64,000 nucleotides of DNA from Motiliproteus sp036960175 (GCA_036960175.1 JBALWH010000018.1:19313-83312); one strand, 5' to 3'; counted from the stretch's first letter, positions 52,457 through 61,334 are shown. The notes: generated by a model from the sequence alone, not told the origin. Numbers and translations: made by a program.

Positions 52457-52696
52457 TTAGGTGTTACTTGGCTCTTCGTGCAACACTAAGGAAACCAATT
52501 TATGGACAAGTGGTGAAACAAGAGTCATCGTTGGAAATGCGACAATAAACGCAAAACTCCAAGCTTTTAACCACACAGATACAATATTACTCACAAAGCC
52601 AATATTAAAAATACTGATGACAAAGGACATGATGCCTGACATAAGCAATGCCATAAAAAATGAAAAGACTATTTTATGATATTTACGTGAAATCAT
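52457..52696 (-). CDS. DUF2798 small membrane protein
   Basis: A 79-residue protein with two membrane helices that matches the DUF2798 pattern: MISRKYHKIVFSFFMALLMSG, then NIGFVSN, then WLKAWSFAFIVAFPTMTLVSPLVHKLV. Its function is not known. The upstream ribosome-binding region (GGGTGCC) is weak. It stands alone, with a long gap upstream. Confidence 0.85.
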   Translation of the reverse strand: MISRKYHKIVFSFFMALLMSGIMSFVISIFNIGFVSNIVSVWLKAWSFAFIVAFPTMTLVSPLVHKLVSLVLHEEPSNT

Positions 52697-53082
52697 GAAT
52701 ACGGCACCCGTAGTTGTGTAACACCTAACGAGACGGTCGAATTAGTATTTTGCGTCGATAAATACACACCCAACCGACAACCTCAGCCCTGTTATTTAAT
52801 ATTTTCGCCAGATCCTGTTATTTTCTGACCAGCAATCAAGTCCGACCACAAAAGGGGTCATATATGGTCCCTCTGCCTTCATTGCTGCCTGATGGGCCGT
52901 CTATAGCCATAAGATTCTCCTCCTGAGAAAAACACACTCCAATATTGGAGTGTGTTATATTAATCATCATGCAATTAGGACTGCCTAATAAAAATCCTCC
53001 TTCTTTAGCTGTAGACCAGATATCGACAAATATGGCGAAATCAGGAGGAGGATTATTGATGATATGCTAACAAGGAGGTTAG
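52697..53082. other. Gene-free stretch with leader of the receiver gene
   Basis: This gap holds no gene over 25 codons. It contains a 20-codon ORF at 52864-52926 preceded by AGGGG, a perfect 26-bp palindrome at 52931-52956, and CCTCCTT at 52996-53002 that could pair either with AGGAGG at 53046-53051 or with the ribosome-binding site AAGGAGG at 53072-53078. The rest shows no recognised element. Confidence 0.6.
52931..52956. promoter_or_regulatory. Perfect 26-bp palindrome
   Basis: The arms AACACACTCCAAT and ATTGGAGTGTGTT form an uninterrupted perfect palindrome. It lies five bases after the end of a 20-codon ORF and about 125 bp before the receiver gene. It is an operator candidate or a terminator/attenuator stem, though only a short AT-run follows. 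Confidence 0.6.
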
Positions 53083-53511
53083 ATGACTAATTCAAAGCGA
53101 TCGCTTGTCATACTTGATGACCAGAAGCTTATTCTGAATGCACTGTACCGTACTTTCAGGAGAACTGAGGTTCAAATATCAACTTTTCATAGACCTCACG
53201 ACGCTCTTTCTTACCTCGAAAAATGCAGCAACGTAGGTGTTATTATCTCTGACGAGGTTATGCCGCTAATGCGCGGGTCAGCGTTTTTAAAACAAGCAGC
53301 TAAACTTCACCCTCAGGCTTCTCGTATACTGCTTACTGGCTGCGCATCAACTCTTTCCATTGACGACCGTATCAACGAATCCAATGAGTGGAAATTAGTT
53401 ACTAAACCCTGGTCAAATGGCCGACTAATAGAAATCGTCGAGTCGGGATTCAAGCGTTATGAAAGCTTAAAAAACGGCTTGAACGTTCATTCAAATAGCA
53501 CGTTAGAATAG
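53083..53511 (+). CDS. Stand-alone receiver-domain response regulator
   Basis: A 142-residue protein that is only a receiver domain plus a short tail. Asp12 and Asp13, the phospho-acceptor Asp57 in ISDEVMPLMRG, the Thr in LLTGCAS, and the Lys in VTKPW are all present. AAGGAGG lies five bases before the ATG, one of the strongest ribosome-binding sites in the window. No kinase is adjacent. Codons are more AT-rich than the neighbours by eye. It might act in a phosphorelay or control a c-di-GMP or HD-GYP partner elsewhere. Confidence 0.88.
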   Translation: MTNSKRSLVILDDQKLILNALYRTFRRTEVQISTFHRPHDALSYLEKCSNVGVIISDEVMPLMRGSAFLKQAAKLHPQASRILLTGCASTLSIDDRINESNEWKLVTKPWSNGRLIEIVESGFKRYESLKNGLNVHSNSTLE

Positions 53512-53671
53512 AGATCCCTGCCTTCTAGGTGACTCTCCTTAATAATCACTTTGTCGCAGCAAAAGACTATTTCCCATGTGTCTGAGACACTTAGGCGTTG
53601 TGCTCAGACGTTGCTATCGAGGTAGTCTATTCTGCTTCAGTAACGATTTTGATGTGTAGACAGGGACGCAC

Positions 53672-54073
53672 TCAGGTTGAGTGACAAAGGTGACTATCGG
53701 CTCCGCCCACAAACTGAGTCCAGGCGGCCAGCAGTTCTATAAAATCATCTAAGCCACATTCCGCCCGAGATTCTGAGTCGTAGTAATTCAGACCATCAGC
53801 CATGACTGGATCAGACTCATCTGCCACTGCACTCAGGCTATGCGCACTAACTACCGCTTCTTCCAGTGATAGTTGTAATGCATATTCAGGCCCTTCCAGC
53901 TCCAAACTAGAAGACTCCTTATTCTGAATCTGATGAATGGCCGCAAACACTGCTGCTATACGCTCAGCATTGTTGCTCAGATCTGATGTTAGCCAGTTGC
54001 CAATGGCTTCGTGCCCCATGGTGAACTGGGCAACGTGGCGACCTAACAGATCGGTTCTAAATTTGTAGTCCAT
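53672..54073 (-). CDS. yacL: UPF0231 (YacL) family protein
   Basis: A 133-residue cytoplasmic protein that follows the E. coli YacL pattern: MDYKFRTDLLGR, FTMGHEAIGNWL, GPEYALQLSLEEAVV, LNYYDSESRAECGLDDFIELLAAW. Its function is unknown in any organism I can name. The family is restricted to gammaproteobacteria, which supports the class assignment of this window. It is a single-gene unit. Confidence 0.88.
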   Translation of the reverse strand: MDYKFRTDLLGRHVAQFTMGHEAIGNWLTSDLSNNAERIAAVFAAIHQIQNKESSSLELEGPEYALQLSLEEAVVSAHSLSAVADESDPVMADGLNYYDSESRAECGLDDFIELLAAWTQFVGGADSHLCHST

Positions 54074-54374
54074 TGATATTTCCAGAAACTAAAGCGTTTG
54101 GATAGGCGGCGATCTTTCCGCCTGAGCTGATTTTTGCGGTTCAATGATGAACCTAAAGCTCAGGGCTTGTAGCTATCATTACACGAGGATAATCAGTAGA
54201 CCAGAACAGCGTTGAAATAGACGATGAAGGGATGGATCGCTAGCAGGTATCTAATGGCTGTCGCGACTGCAATATTACCGATATCACACAGCGGTTATTT
54301 ATCGCTGCAATAACGAAAAAACCGGTATTAGCCACGCCAATACCGGTTTCTAAAGAAGACTAGATCAACCTAAA
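54074..54374. other. Gap between yacL and the SLC23-like permease
   Basis: The stretch holds the terminator of the minus-strand permease gene at 54316-54349 and the upstream region of yacL. I see no ORF or RNA gene in it. Confidence 0.5.
54316..54349 (-). terminator. Rho-independent terminator of the SLC23-like permease
   Basis: On the minus strand AAACCGGTATT and AATACCGGTTT form an 11-bp perfect stem followed by a T-run (TTTTT counting the stem end). It lies about 25 bp after the permease stop. Confidence 0.88.
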
Positions 54375-55778
54375 TTAAGCGTTTCCGTAGTCCTCGGCCT
54401 TTTCTTCAATATGTATCGGTTCTTCCGGCTCTTCTCCGGCATGCTCGGCCAACGCTTTCTTACTGCGCATTTCGATCAACAGGTAGAGTACCACACCGGC
54501 GCCTAAGCCCCAGGCGGCACCGTAGACAGCCAGTACAACGCCCATAGTGCCAGCGACACCCATGGAAGTGGCGTTATCGACTTGCTCAACGGCGACGCTG
54601 ATGCACAGGTAGCCGGTGATCAGCAGGGTGATGGACAAGGCGATAGGCAGAACCGGCTTGAACAAGGTCACCAGAGGCAGCATAAACAGGGCGATAAAGG
54701 CGACGATCCAGAACACGCCCGCGCCGCTGTAGATGGTGTCCATGGCAGAACGACCGTAACGGTAACGCTCAGCGATGGTGGCCATGGCGCCGGTGAATAG
54801 AGGTCCGGCCAGGCCCGGGTAAGGGGCGAAGAAACTGTGAATCAGGTTGCGGATACCGGTGATGATATGCACGCGGTCGACGTCGACTTCAATCTTCTCA
54901 TCGGGACGCAGGTGATCGACCCGGTCAAGCAGGCTCTGGCCAACAATGATGTCACCGAAGGCGATGATGTAGGCAATGATCGCGGTAGGAATCGCCATCC
55001 AGTAGATTTCCAGATCGGGGAAACCAAGGGTCCAGGGCAGGTAGTTCCACATATCAGCAAAGGCGGGTGTACTCAGACCAAATTCAACGTCAGGCAGTTG
55101 ATATTCACCAACAATCCAACCAATAGCCATGGCAACCAAAGTGCCTGGTACCATACCGTAGCTGGATATCATCTTGGCCCAGCGGTGCTTCTCTATCAGG
55201 TCTCGGAAGGAGAGAGAGAACAGCACGTAGCCGGTGACTGCGAAGCCCAAAGCCAGTGAAATCGGGGTATTGGCCAGACGGCCTCCCTCGGAGATCTCAC
55301 CGGTGATGGCGGCGATGCCGGCGCCCAGCAGGATACCTGCCTTCATGGAGTCAGGGAACAGGTTGACCAGCTTGGTGCCCAGGCGGGTAATGCCCAGGAA
55401 GAAGAAGATAAAGGTGACTACCAACTGCAGCCCCACCAGCGCCCTAATGGCGTCTGGACCGGGTTCAAACTGCCCTAAAAACAGTAACACCACAGGGATC
55501 GCCGGCGTAATCCAGCCCGGCACGAAGGGACTACCCAGCAGGTTGGGCAGCATAAAACCGACACCACAGACAACAACGTAAGCCAAAGCTACGTCGTAAG
55601 GAAGACCGAGGTATTTTTCCAACAAAGGAATCATCGCCATGGCGACCACGAACATGATCAAAGCCTGGATGGTTTCCGCCATTTCCCAACGGTAATGGAT
55701 AAAAGGTAAACGGATCTTAAAAGGGCCAGCCGACCAATAGGGATGCTCTTCCCCGTACTTGCGCTGAATTAGAGCCAT
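54375..55778 (-). CDS. SLC23/NCS2-like membrane permease
   Basis: An integral membrane protein of 467 residues with about 13 helices. The Gly-rich MKAGILLGAGIAAITGE and FGDIIVGQSLLDRVDHLRPDE segments resemble the xanthine/uracil permease (NCS2, SLC23) fold, which also includes more distant anion carriers. The soluble C-tail is Glu-rich (EEPEEPIHIEEK). The substrate is unknown and may not be a nucleobase. GAGG lies eight bases before the ATG. An 18-bp imperfect palindrome sits just upstream. Confidence 0.75.
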   Translation of the reverse strand: MALIQRKYGEEHPYWSAGPFKIRLPFIHYRWEMAETIQALIMFVVAMAMIPLLEKYLGLPYDVALAYVVVCGVGFMLPNLLGSPFVPGWITPAIPVVLLFLGQFEPGPDAIRALVGLQLVVTFIFFFLGITRLGTKLVNLFPDSMKAGILLGAGIAAITGEISEGGRLANTPISLALGFAVTGYVLFSLSFRDLIEKHRWAKMISSYGMVPGTLVAMAIGWIVGEYQLPDVEFGLSTPAFADMWNYLPWTLGFPDLEIYWMAIPTAIIAYIIAFGDIIVGQSLLDRVDHLRPDEKIEVDVDRVHIITGIRNLIHSFFAPYPGLAGPLFTGAMATIAERYRYGRSAMDTIYSGAGVFWIVAFIALFMLPLVTLFKPVLPIALSITLLITGYLCISVAVEQVDNATSMGVAGTMGVVLAVYGAAWGLGAGVVLYLLIEMRSKKALAEHAGEEPEEPIHIEEKAEDYGNA

Positions 55779-56146
55779 AGTGAAGCCTCATACAAAAAAA
55801 TTGTGATTTGAATTACAAAATACGTAATACGTCGCAAATTATTTTTGTTGAGGCGACCGCTAGGGGCACCAAAGTAGGGCAAGTGAAGGCTGGAGTCGAT
55901 AGCTATACATACGACTTTAGTCGCGCAATTCGACCATTTGATTAGGGTTTTTACCTAGGGGTTAATGCGTATTTAACAAATATCAATTTATCCTCTTATG
56001 CCTGAGCACTTAACAACCCGCTAATCCGTAGAATTATTATTCAAGATTCGACACAGCAGCGAATTACATTGAGACAATCAATTTCAGCTGTTGATATCTG
56101 TCAATTGTCCCGAAGCGGGCCTTCCCCTGAACGATTCAACGGGGTT
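55779..56146. other. Gap between the permease and envelope operon end
   Basis: This gap carries the upstream region of the permease gene and the downstream end of the minus-strand envelope operon. A hairpin with CCCC / GGGG arms lies near 56125-56147, without a T-run in the reading direction. No gene is seen. Confidence 0.5.
55801..55818. promoter_or_regulatory. Imperfect 18-bp palindrome before the permease gene
   Basis: The sequence TTGTGATTTGAATTACAA pairs at seven of eight arm positions. It is 22 bp upstream of the permease start codon, a plausible repressor site. Confidence 0.35.
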
Positions 56147-56548
56147 TTACAGCGCATTGCCGGCGATAAACTGGCGATAGCGAATAATTTTTTGTAACTG
56201 ATTATTTTCATCACGACGATATTTATAGTACTTGCCGTTATTGTTCACGACAGGGCGGCAACTGAACGGTTTGGCCTCCATCGCCAAACAGATTTCACCG
56301 CTGGCATTAACCTGCCACTGGCCCTGACGCTTTTGCCAGTAGCGCTCCTGAATGACTTTCCCGTCTTTGCCATAATAGGTAAAACTGGTGGTGCCGTTAT
56401 TGAGGTTAAAAGATTCAACCGTCTGCTCCTGGAACAGCTGAACCACCTGTTCTGCCTGTAATATTTCCATTGCTGATTTCTGCGCTAGGGTTTGGCAGCC
56501 CATTATCGCCAGCATCAGACTGGTTAGTATCATTATTCTGACCGTCAT
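56147..56548 (-). CDS. Lipoprotein, last gene of the envelope operon
   Basis: A 133-residue protein with signal segment and lipobox LAIMGC (Cys18). Residue +2 is Gln, favouring outer-membrane sorting. The mature part is beta-rich with YYGKDGKVIQERYWQKRQGQWQV and a CLAME...FSC pair that could form a disulfide, somewhat like DUF995-type proteins. The start overlaps the hydrolase stop by 4 bp, so it belongs to the same operon. Function unknown. Confidence 0.75.
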   Translation of the reverse strand: MTVRIMILTSLMLAIMGCQTLAQKSAMEILQAEQVVQLFQEQTVESFNLNNGTTSFTYYGKDGKVIQERYWQKRQGQWQVNASGEICLAMEAKPFSCRPVVNNNGKYYKYRRDENNQLQKIIRYRQFIAGNAL

Positions 56549-57372
56549 ACTCCCTCCTGTTCGACCGATTTCCAGAACTGGCCGATCACACTCAGCATAT
56601 CGCTGTGTCTGGCATTATCCGAAAAGTCATGAGCTTGGCGCTGCAAGCGATGAAAAGCGATACCCGTTGTCACCTGCAACTGTTGCTGCAACTGACTGAT
56701 TGCATCGACCCAACGCCTAGCGCGCTCTAGCCGGTGCAGGCCCTGCTGTTGATCCAATCTTGCCGTCGTTTTTAAGCTGCTATCGCGCTGAACATCCTGA
56801 TCTCCAACCAGCACCAACATCGATAGCCGTAGCAACTCATTGAGGTTAGGCGGTGTTAGCCAGATCGGCCACTTTCCTAGGCCTCTCGGATAACTGACAG
56901 AACTGTCTGGAAAGCTGTACCAGCCCGCGCTCGACAACACCAGACTCGCGACTTTGCTGGGATAAACCAGTGCATAACGATGGGCAAATTGAGCGCCACC
57001 GGAATAGCCACACAGATGCAATTTAAGGTCAGTTAGTTGCTGTTCTGCCGCCCAGGCCAGCAAAAAACGATTCAATGCCAAATCTGCCCGCGGCTGCCCT
57101 GCCCCTTTAGCCAACTGCTGATAGCCGGAAAAATGCTGCGTTGAAAACGCAGGTGCTATCAGCCACAGACCCAATTCATTTGCCAGTTCAGAATATATGT
57201 CCAACTGCTGCATGGTATTGCGGGATATACCATGAACAACCACCAACAGGCGCTGCCGATTTTTTAGCACCCGTGGCCTATATAGATGGACCTTCAGCGT
57301 TGGCACCGCAGCAATACTGATACAGCCTCTAGCACCGGGTCTGGGTAACTGTTGTTGGCAGAATTTATCCAC
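56545..57372 (-). CDS. Alpha/beta hydrolase
   Basis: A cytoplasmic hydrolase of 275 residues. The oxyanion block is VVVHGISRNT, the nucleophile elbow CGYSGGAQFAHR, the acid VGDQDV and the His in QAHDFSD, giving a complete Ser-Asp-His set. No signal peptide is seen. Substrate unknown. It overlaps the ABC gene upstream by 8 bp and the lipoprotein downstream by 4 bp. Confidence 0.85.
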   Translation of the reverse strand: MDKFCQQQLPRPGARGCISIAAVPTLKVHLYRPRVLKNRQRLLVVVHGISRNTMQQLDIYSELANELGLWLIAPAFSTQHFSGYQQLAKGAGQPRADLALNRFLLAWAAEQQLTDLKLHLCGYSGGAQFAHRYALVYPSKVASLVLSSAGWYSFPDSSVSYPRGLGKWPIWLTPPNLNELLRLSMLVLVGDQDVQRDSSLKTTARLDQQQGLHRLERARRWVDAISQLQQQLQVTTGIAFHRLQRQAHDFSDNARHSDMLSVIGQFWKSVEQEGV

Positions 57373-59023
57373 GCTGATCCAACCTCACCAAGCTGCCCTG
57401 TTTGTCCTGATCCGTTTTGTCCAGCGATTTAACCACCACCAATTTTTCATCCAGACACCAAAGCTGTTGCGCCTTGCCTTGTAACGAAGGCAAGGCTGAG
57501 GCGGCAACAATAGCCCCCTCAAAGCGCTCAAACACCTGCTGCAACATTGCCTCGATGGCAGCGTCCTGCAACGCCTGATCCTGATCCAATAACAACAGCG
57601 AGGGACGGCGCAACAACGCCCGTGCCAACATAATCCGATAACGAACGCCGGCCGATAGGTTTGAGCCGGACTCAAGTAGGCCTGTCGACATGCCATCAGG
57701 AAGCTGATCGATCCAGTCTCGTAAACCACAAAGCTCGAGGATCTCCTCACTGAAATCCGCATCCTGCTTGCGGGCTCCGTAAAACAGGTTCTTACGCAAG
57801 GTGCCGCGTAGCAGCGGTAATTCAGCACTGACCAGGGCGACCTGCTGACTGTATTGACGCTGCCCTAGTTTCTGCACCAACACGCCATTAATACGCATAC
57901 TGCCAGCGGTTAAAGGCACCAACCCCGCCATTGTCATTAACATGGATGTCTTGCCACTGCCCTGCGGCCCTTGCAGCAGAATGCGGCTACGATGATCTAC
58001 GCTGGCACTAATGGGTACAAAGCGTCCTGCCACTTCTGCCTTTTTTAGCGTCAACTGGAAGACCCCTTTTAACCGTCTGCGGCGCTTCTCAGCAATGGTA
58101 TCCTTGGCAAAGAAATCCTCTAACTTGTGTACAGCAACAGTGTTCAAGGTCCAGTATTCGTAAAGACGCCCCAACCGCCGCAAATGGGACAGCAGATAAA
58201 ACGAAGCCCCCAGCACCATCCCTAGATCTTCCAGCGCCAATTCTTTAGCAACCACCAGGTTAAACCCCACCAGCATCAGCAGCAGGATGCTAAGCCCCAG
58301 CAACCACTCATTAAACCCCCGAATCCAGCCCGAGACTTTGGCCCTGGTTATTTGGGCGCTAAACAGCCGATCGCCCTGCAAGGCGAAGCGCCTGCCCTCT
58401 CGACCCTGCTGGTTAAAGGTTTGAATTAGCCGTTGCTCGCGCAGTTTCTCAGTGGTATTGCGGATCAGCTGTCCACGGCGTTTACGGGCCAGCCCTGATT
58501 CTCGATACAGTAACTGGCCCAACCCGTAATTGCCGCCAACCGCCACTAGCAGCGGTAGCAAAAACGCCATCAACAGATAACTATGCACCGTCGCCAGTCC
58601 GATAATAGCCACCAATAACCAGGCACCTAAAACCAACAACGGCGAAAGGCCCTGGACGATCCAGTTACGAATCGCTCCCATATCACCGGTAAGGCGCAGC
58701 AAGGTGCCCCCTTTATTGATGGAGTCTGCCGATTCCAGTGACAAATTCATGGCATGGCGGAATACTTGATAGCGCAAATCCCTGACATAACGCTGCGCCA
58801 ATAGCTCGGCGATATAGCGTTCACCGAAACGCCCCAAAGCCAGCACAGAAACCAACAGTAACGCCTGAACTCCGACAACGATAGAGATACCCGTTGCCCC
58901 TGATGCCGTCAGTTGCCGGACGATATAGACCAACCCCAACAGGGCTGCGGATTGCGCCAGGCCTATGGTTATCAGCGCCGATAACCAGCGCCAGCGACCT
59001 TCAGCCAGTACTGGCATTAGCAT
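57365..59023 (-). CDS. ABC exporter-type protein with degenerate ATPase domain
   Basis: A fused membrane-ATPase protein of about 552 residues with six membrane helices (about 15-300) and a C-terminal nucleotide-binding domain. Walker A (GPQGSGKT) and the Walker B Asp (LLLLDQD) are present. The Q-loop Gln is Ala (VSAEL), the signature LSGGQ is LSAGV, the catalytic Glu after Walker B is Gln and the switch His is missing (VAASAL). The start at 59023 gives the smallest overlap (23 bp) with the upstream gene. A start at 59131 would add 36 residues. ATP binding without efficient hydrolysis is inferred. Confidence 0.8.
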   Translation of the reverse strand: MLMPVLAEGRWRWLSALITIGLAQSAALLGLVYIVRQLTASGATGISIVVGVQALLLVSVLALGRFGERYIAELLAQRYVRDLRYQVFRHAMNLSLESADSINKGGTLLRLTGDMGAIRNWIVQGLSPLLVLGAWLLVAIIGLATVHSYLLMAFLLPLLVAVGGNYGLGQLLYRESGLARKRRGQLIRNTTEKLREQRLIQTFNQQGREGRRFALQGDRLFSAQITRAKVSGWIRGFNEWLLGLSILLLMLVGFNLVVAKELALEDLGMVLGASFYLLSHLRRLGRLYEYWTLNTVAVHKLEDFFAKDTIAEKRRRRLKGVFQLTLKKAEVAGRFVPISASVDHRSRILLQGPQGSGKTSMLMTMAGLVPLTAGSMRINGVLVQKLGQRQYSQQVALVSAELPLLRGTLRKNLFYGARKQDADFSEEILELCGLRDWIDQLPDGMSTGLLESGSNLSAGVRYRIMLARALLRRPSLLLLDQDQALQDAAIEAMLQQVFERFEGAIVAASALPSLQGKAQQLWCLDEKLVVVKSLDKTDQDKQGSLVRLDQRG

Positions 59024-60050
59024 AGATTTGATCTCTTTGGGCGGAACTGCGGATGTATTCAATAATATCAATTTCATCGAAATCTTCCGGCTGGAAGACT
59101 GGTAGACCCGTGGCAGTGCGAGTTTCTTCACAGGACAAAGGAGAACGACTCAAAATGCCACTGATACCATAAACCGGGTATCCACTAACGCTTAAGGTCT
59201 GGGCAATCATCACTGCGGCGGCTGAACTATCAGCGGCGATAAGTACGCCCGCAATCAACCGGGAAAATTCCTCTGTAGCAACTAGCGCTCGGGTCTCGGG
59301 CTGCAAAATTCCATCGGCTACCTCCAGCACCAGATAATCGGCGCCTTGACGCTGCGCTTCCGCACTAAAACTGCGTGTCATTGCCACCAGCTTTTGCGGA
59401 CAAACCCCGACACTGGAAGCCAGACCATGATCAACGAAATCAAGCACGGGAACAGCGCCAGCATCTTTCATTCGCCAGTAGTCTGGGCCTGCTCCGGTAC
59501 CTGTGAGTTTGGCACCAGCCACCGCATAACCATTAATACGCAAGCCATGAATCAGGGCGCAGGCAGTGGTGGTCTTACCGGCATTCATAGCGCTGCCGAT
59601 AACCAAGATGACGGGTATCTCAACCTCCGCAGATGACAGTGGCAGGACGGCTCCAGCCCTCAAGTTGATGGCATCTCCTGCAGCGTCTGCGACGACCCCC
59701 AGCAACGTAATCTCAGTAGCCGATCTGACCTTGTCACTTTTATTCACAACCTGTGCGGCGATGCCTCCAGCCGCGACTAAATGACAGGGACCAAGACCCT
59801 TGGGTAACTGTGCGTGAAACTGGTCTGAAGCATAGCGACTGCCAGCCACCAGCAGAATTTCATCATGGGGATATAAAAACATCCGCCGCCCGTGAGTATC
59901 TTCCAAGCGTGTATGTTGTCGAATACGATCCACTCGTGCCAATACCAGATCACCATTCATCGGCGCCTGTTCTTTCAGGTGACTAGCGTTGGACAGATCC
60001 AAGTTACGAGTCAGAAAACTACGCTTGGCATTTAATAACTGGGGCAACAT
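59001..60050 (-). CDS. P-loop NTPase of the DUF1611/MobB-like type
   Basis: A 349-residue cytoplasmic protein. The N-terminal 120 residues look beta-rich. A P-loop appears near residue 150-160 as GSAMNAGKTTT, followed by AKLTGTGAGPDYWRMKDAG and the Walker-B-like YLVLEVADG. The arrangement recalls DUF1611, MobB and dethiobiotin-synthetase-type P-loop enzymes, without a decisive match. It overlaps the ABC gene downstream by 23 bp and follows the exported protein gene by 8 bp. Its role in the operon is unknown. Confidence 0.65.
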   Translation of the reverse strand: MLPQLLNAKRSFLTRNLDLSNASHLKEQAPMNGDLVLARVDRIRQHTRLEDTHGRRMFLYPHDEILLVAGSRYASDQFHAQLPKGLGPCHLVAAGGIAAQVVNKSDKVRSATEITLLGVVADAAGDAINLRAGAVLPLSSAEVEIPVILVIGSAMNAGKTTTACALIHGLRINGYAVAGAKLTGTGAGPDYWRMKDAGAVPVLDFVDHGLASSVGVCPQKLVAMTRSFSAEAQRQGADYLVLEVADGILQPETRALVATEEFSRLIAGVLIAADSSAAAVMIAQTLSVSGYPVYGISGILSRSPLSCEETRTATGLPVFQPEDFDEIDIIEYIRSSAQRDQIYANASTG

Positions 60051-60058
60051 AGATTCTA

Positions 60059-60697
60059 TTACTTCCTCGTTTTAGCAACCAATTTTGCTATTTTGGCAGC
60101 CGTGGCTTTCTTCTCTGAAAATAAGGCAATTAGTTTACTTTTTTTCTCACCTTTAGCCGTCACCACCGTCTGCCTGACATTTAGTCCAAGTTCGACTGAA
60201 TAGCTGATCGTTCTTGTTTCCCTGAGAATTAAAGCCGCCGTTTTTTTATGCTCAGTAAAGCGCTGACATTCAAAACTCTGAATATCACGTTTTTCCCCCA
60301 ACACTTTCTTAACGGAATCCCCCAGATATTCACAACGCCAGAATCTCTTCAGGGAGCCGCCCTTTATTTTTTTCTGACTGAGGCTAAACAACACCTTTTC
60401 AGCGTTGCCATAAGGTTTCAAATTTTCCGGTTTTCCACGGTATACGGTTTGAATATAGCCGCCCTCTGCAGGAGGAAAATCCTGCACTTCCATTGCTGGC
60501 AAAAAGGGCAAGCTTGAACGCCGGTAACGGCGTTTCCGGGCATCTTCCCAAAGAGATCCGTCTGGCGATTGTTCCAACAGTTTCTCCACCCGCCCATCGG
60601 AATAGACAGCAACGGAACCAACAGCAACCGCAGCGGAAAGATGAGGGATTGACAGGCTGCCGATCAGCAGCACTAGACAGCTTAGAAAAGCTCGCAT
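60059..60697 (-). CDS. Exported basic protein, first gene of the envelope operon
   Basis: A 212-residue protein with a signal peptide (LSCLVLLIGSLSIPHLSAAVA). The mature part is Lys-rich with several short basic clusters (KKATAAKIAKLVAKTRK end). CEYLG and FECQRF may form a disulfide. No family is recognised. It begins a five-gene minus-strand operon. A 27-bp inverted repeat lies 62 bp upstream of its start. Confidence 0.75.
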   Translation of the reverse strand: MRAFLSCLVLLIGSLSIPHLSAAVAVGSVAVYSDGRVEKLLEQSPDGSLWEDARKRRYRRSSLPFLPAMEVQDFPPAEGGYIQTVYRGKPENLKPYGNAEKVLFSLSQKKIKGGSLKRFWRCEYLGDSVKKVLGEKRDIQSFECQRFTEHKKTAALILRETRTISYSVELGLNVRQTVVTAKGEKKSKLIALFSEKKATAAKIAKLVAKTRK

Positions 60698-61073
60698 ATT
60701 GACCCTTCCATGTTTGAAATGCGGAGGAGCGCTATAACTCCATAAATCATATTAAACAGTTATATTAAGGATTTCTTAATATAACAACATTTGGACAGCA
60801 AATTTATTCCTATACCCTAATCATCGGTATAGACCAAAGGACGGAAAGATGTACGTGAAGGGCATAAAAAGCAGCTATTGCTCTCGTTCTGGCGATGACC
60901 AAACCGCTGAAACAACATCATAATAGCCGTTGTATGCGGCGTCTAATCAGCCTGAATGGAAGACGACATTACAACGAAAGAAGGCCAAAAAACCATGCGG
61001 GGTGGACGAATAAAAGAATATTTATCATACGGGGGGGATGAATGATACGGCGACTATGAACAGGTCAAGGCGC
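60698..61073. other. AT-rich gap before the envelope operon
   Basis: The gap holds the operon upstream region with an inverted repeat at 60759-60785 and a 24-codon ORF at 60849-60923 (AAGGACGGAAAG before the ATG). I see no other gene or RNA. Confidence 0.5.
60759..60785. promoter_or_regulatory. 11-bp perfect inverted repeat upstream of the envelope operon
   Basis: GTTATATTAAG and CTTAATATAAC arms flank GATTT. It sits 62 bp upstream of the first operon gene in AT-rich DNA, a plausible repressor or activator site. Confidence 0.55.
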
Positions 61074-61334
61074 TCAAAATTTATCGACTAATCCCCTATC
61101 AGGATTATTTTTTGCTCTTTCTGACAACTCCTCTAACTCAGCACGGTGGGCTTCAAAAATGCCAACAACTAAATGGCACTCAACCTGATGAGTTGGACAG
61201 CGTTTGATAGCTTCGCTTTTTAAAGTATCCAATGCCGCCGCAACTTCAGCGGCTGAATATTGATGGACACTTGAGCGCCAGATAGTATAAGAAAGGTCTT
61301 GCTCCAAACGAGCTAGATAACCACGAGTACACAT
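61074..61334 (-). CDS. Small cytoplasmic protein of unknown function
   Basis: An 86-residue helical protein (MCTRGYLARLEQDLSYTIWR start, then HQYSAAEVAAALDTLK and CPTHQVECHLV). The ATG at 61334 has GGAG seven bases upstream. A TTG start one codon earlier is possible. Two Cys residues and several His could form a small metal site, but no family is recognised. It is isolated. Confidence 0.55.
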   Translation of the reverse strand: MCTRGYLARLEQDLSYTIWRSSVHQYSAAEVAAALDTLKSEAIKRCPTHQVECHLVVGIFEAHRAELEELSERAKNNPDRGLVDKF

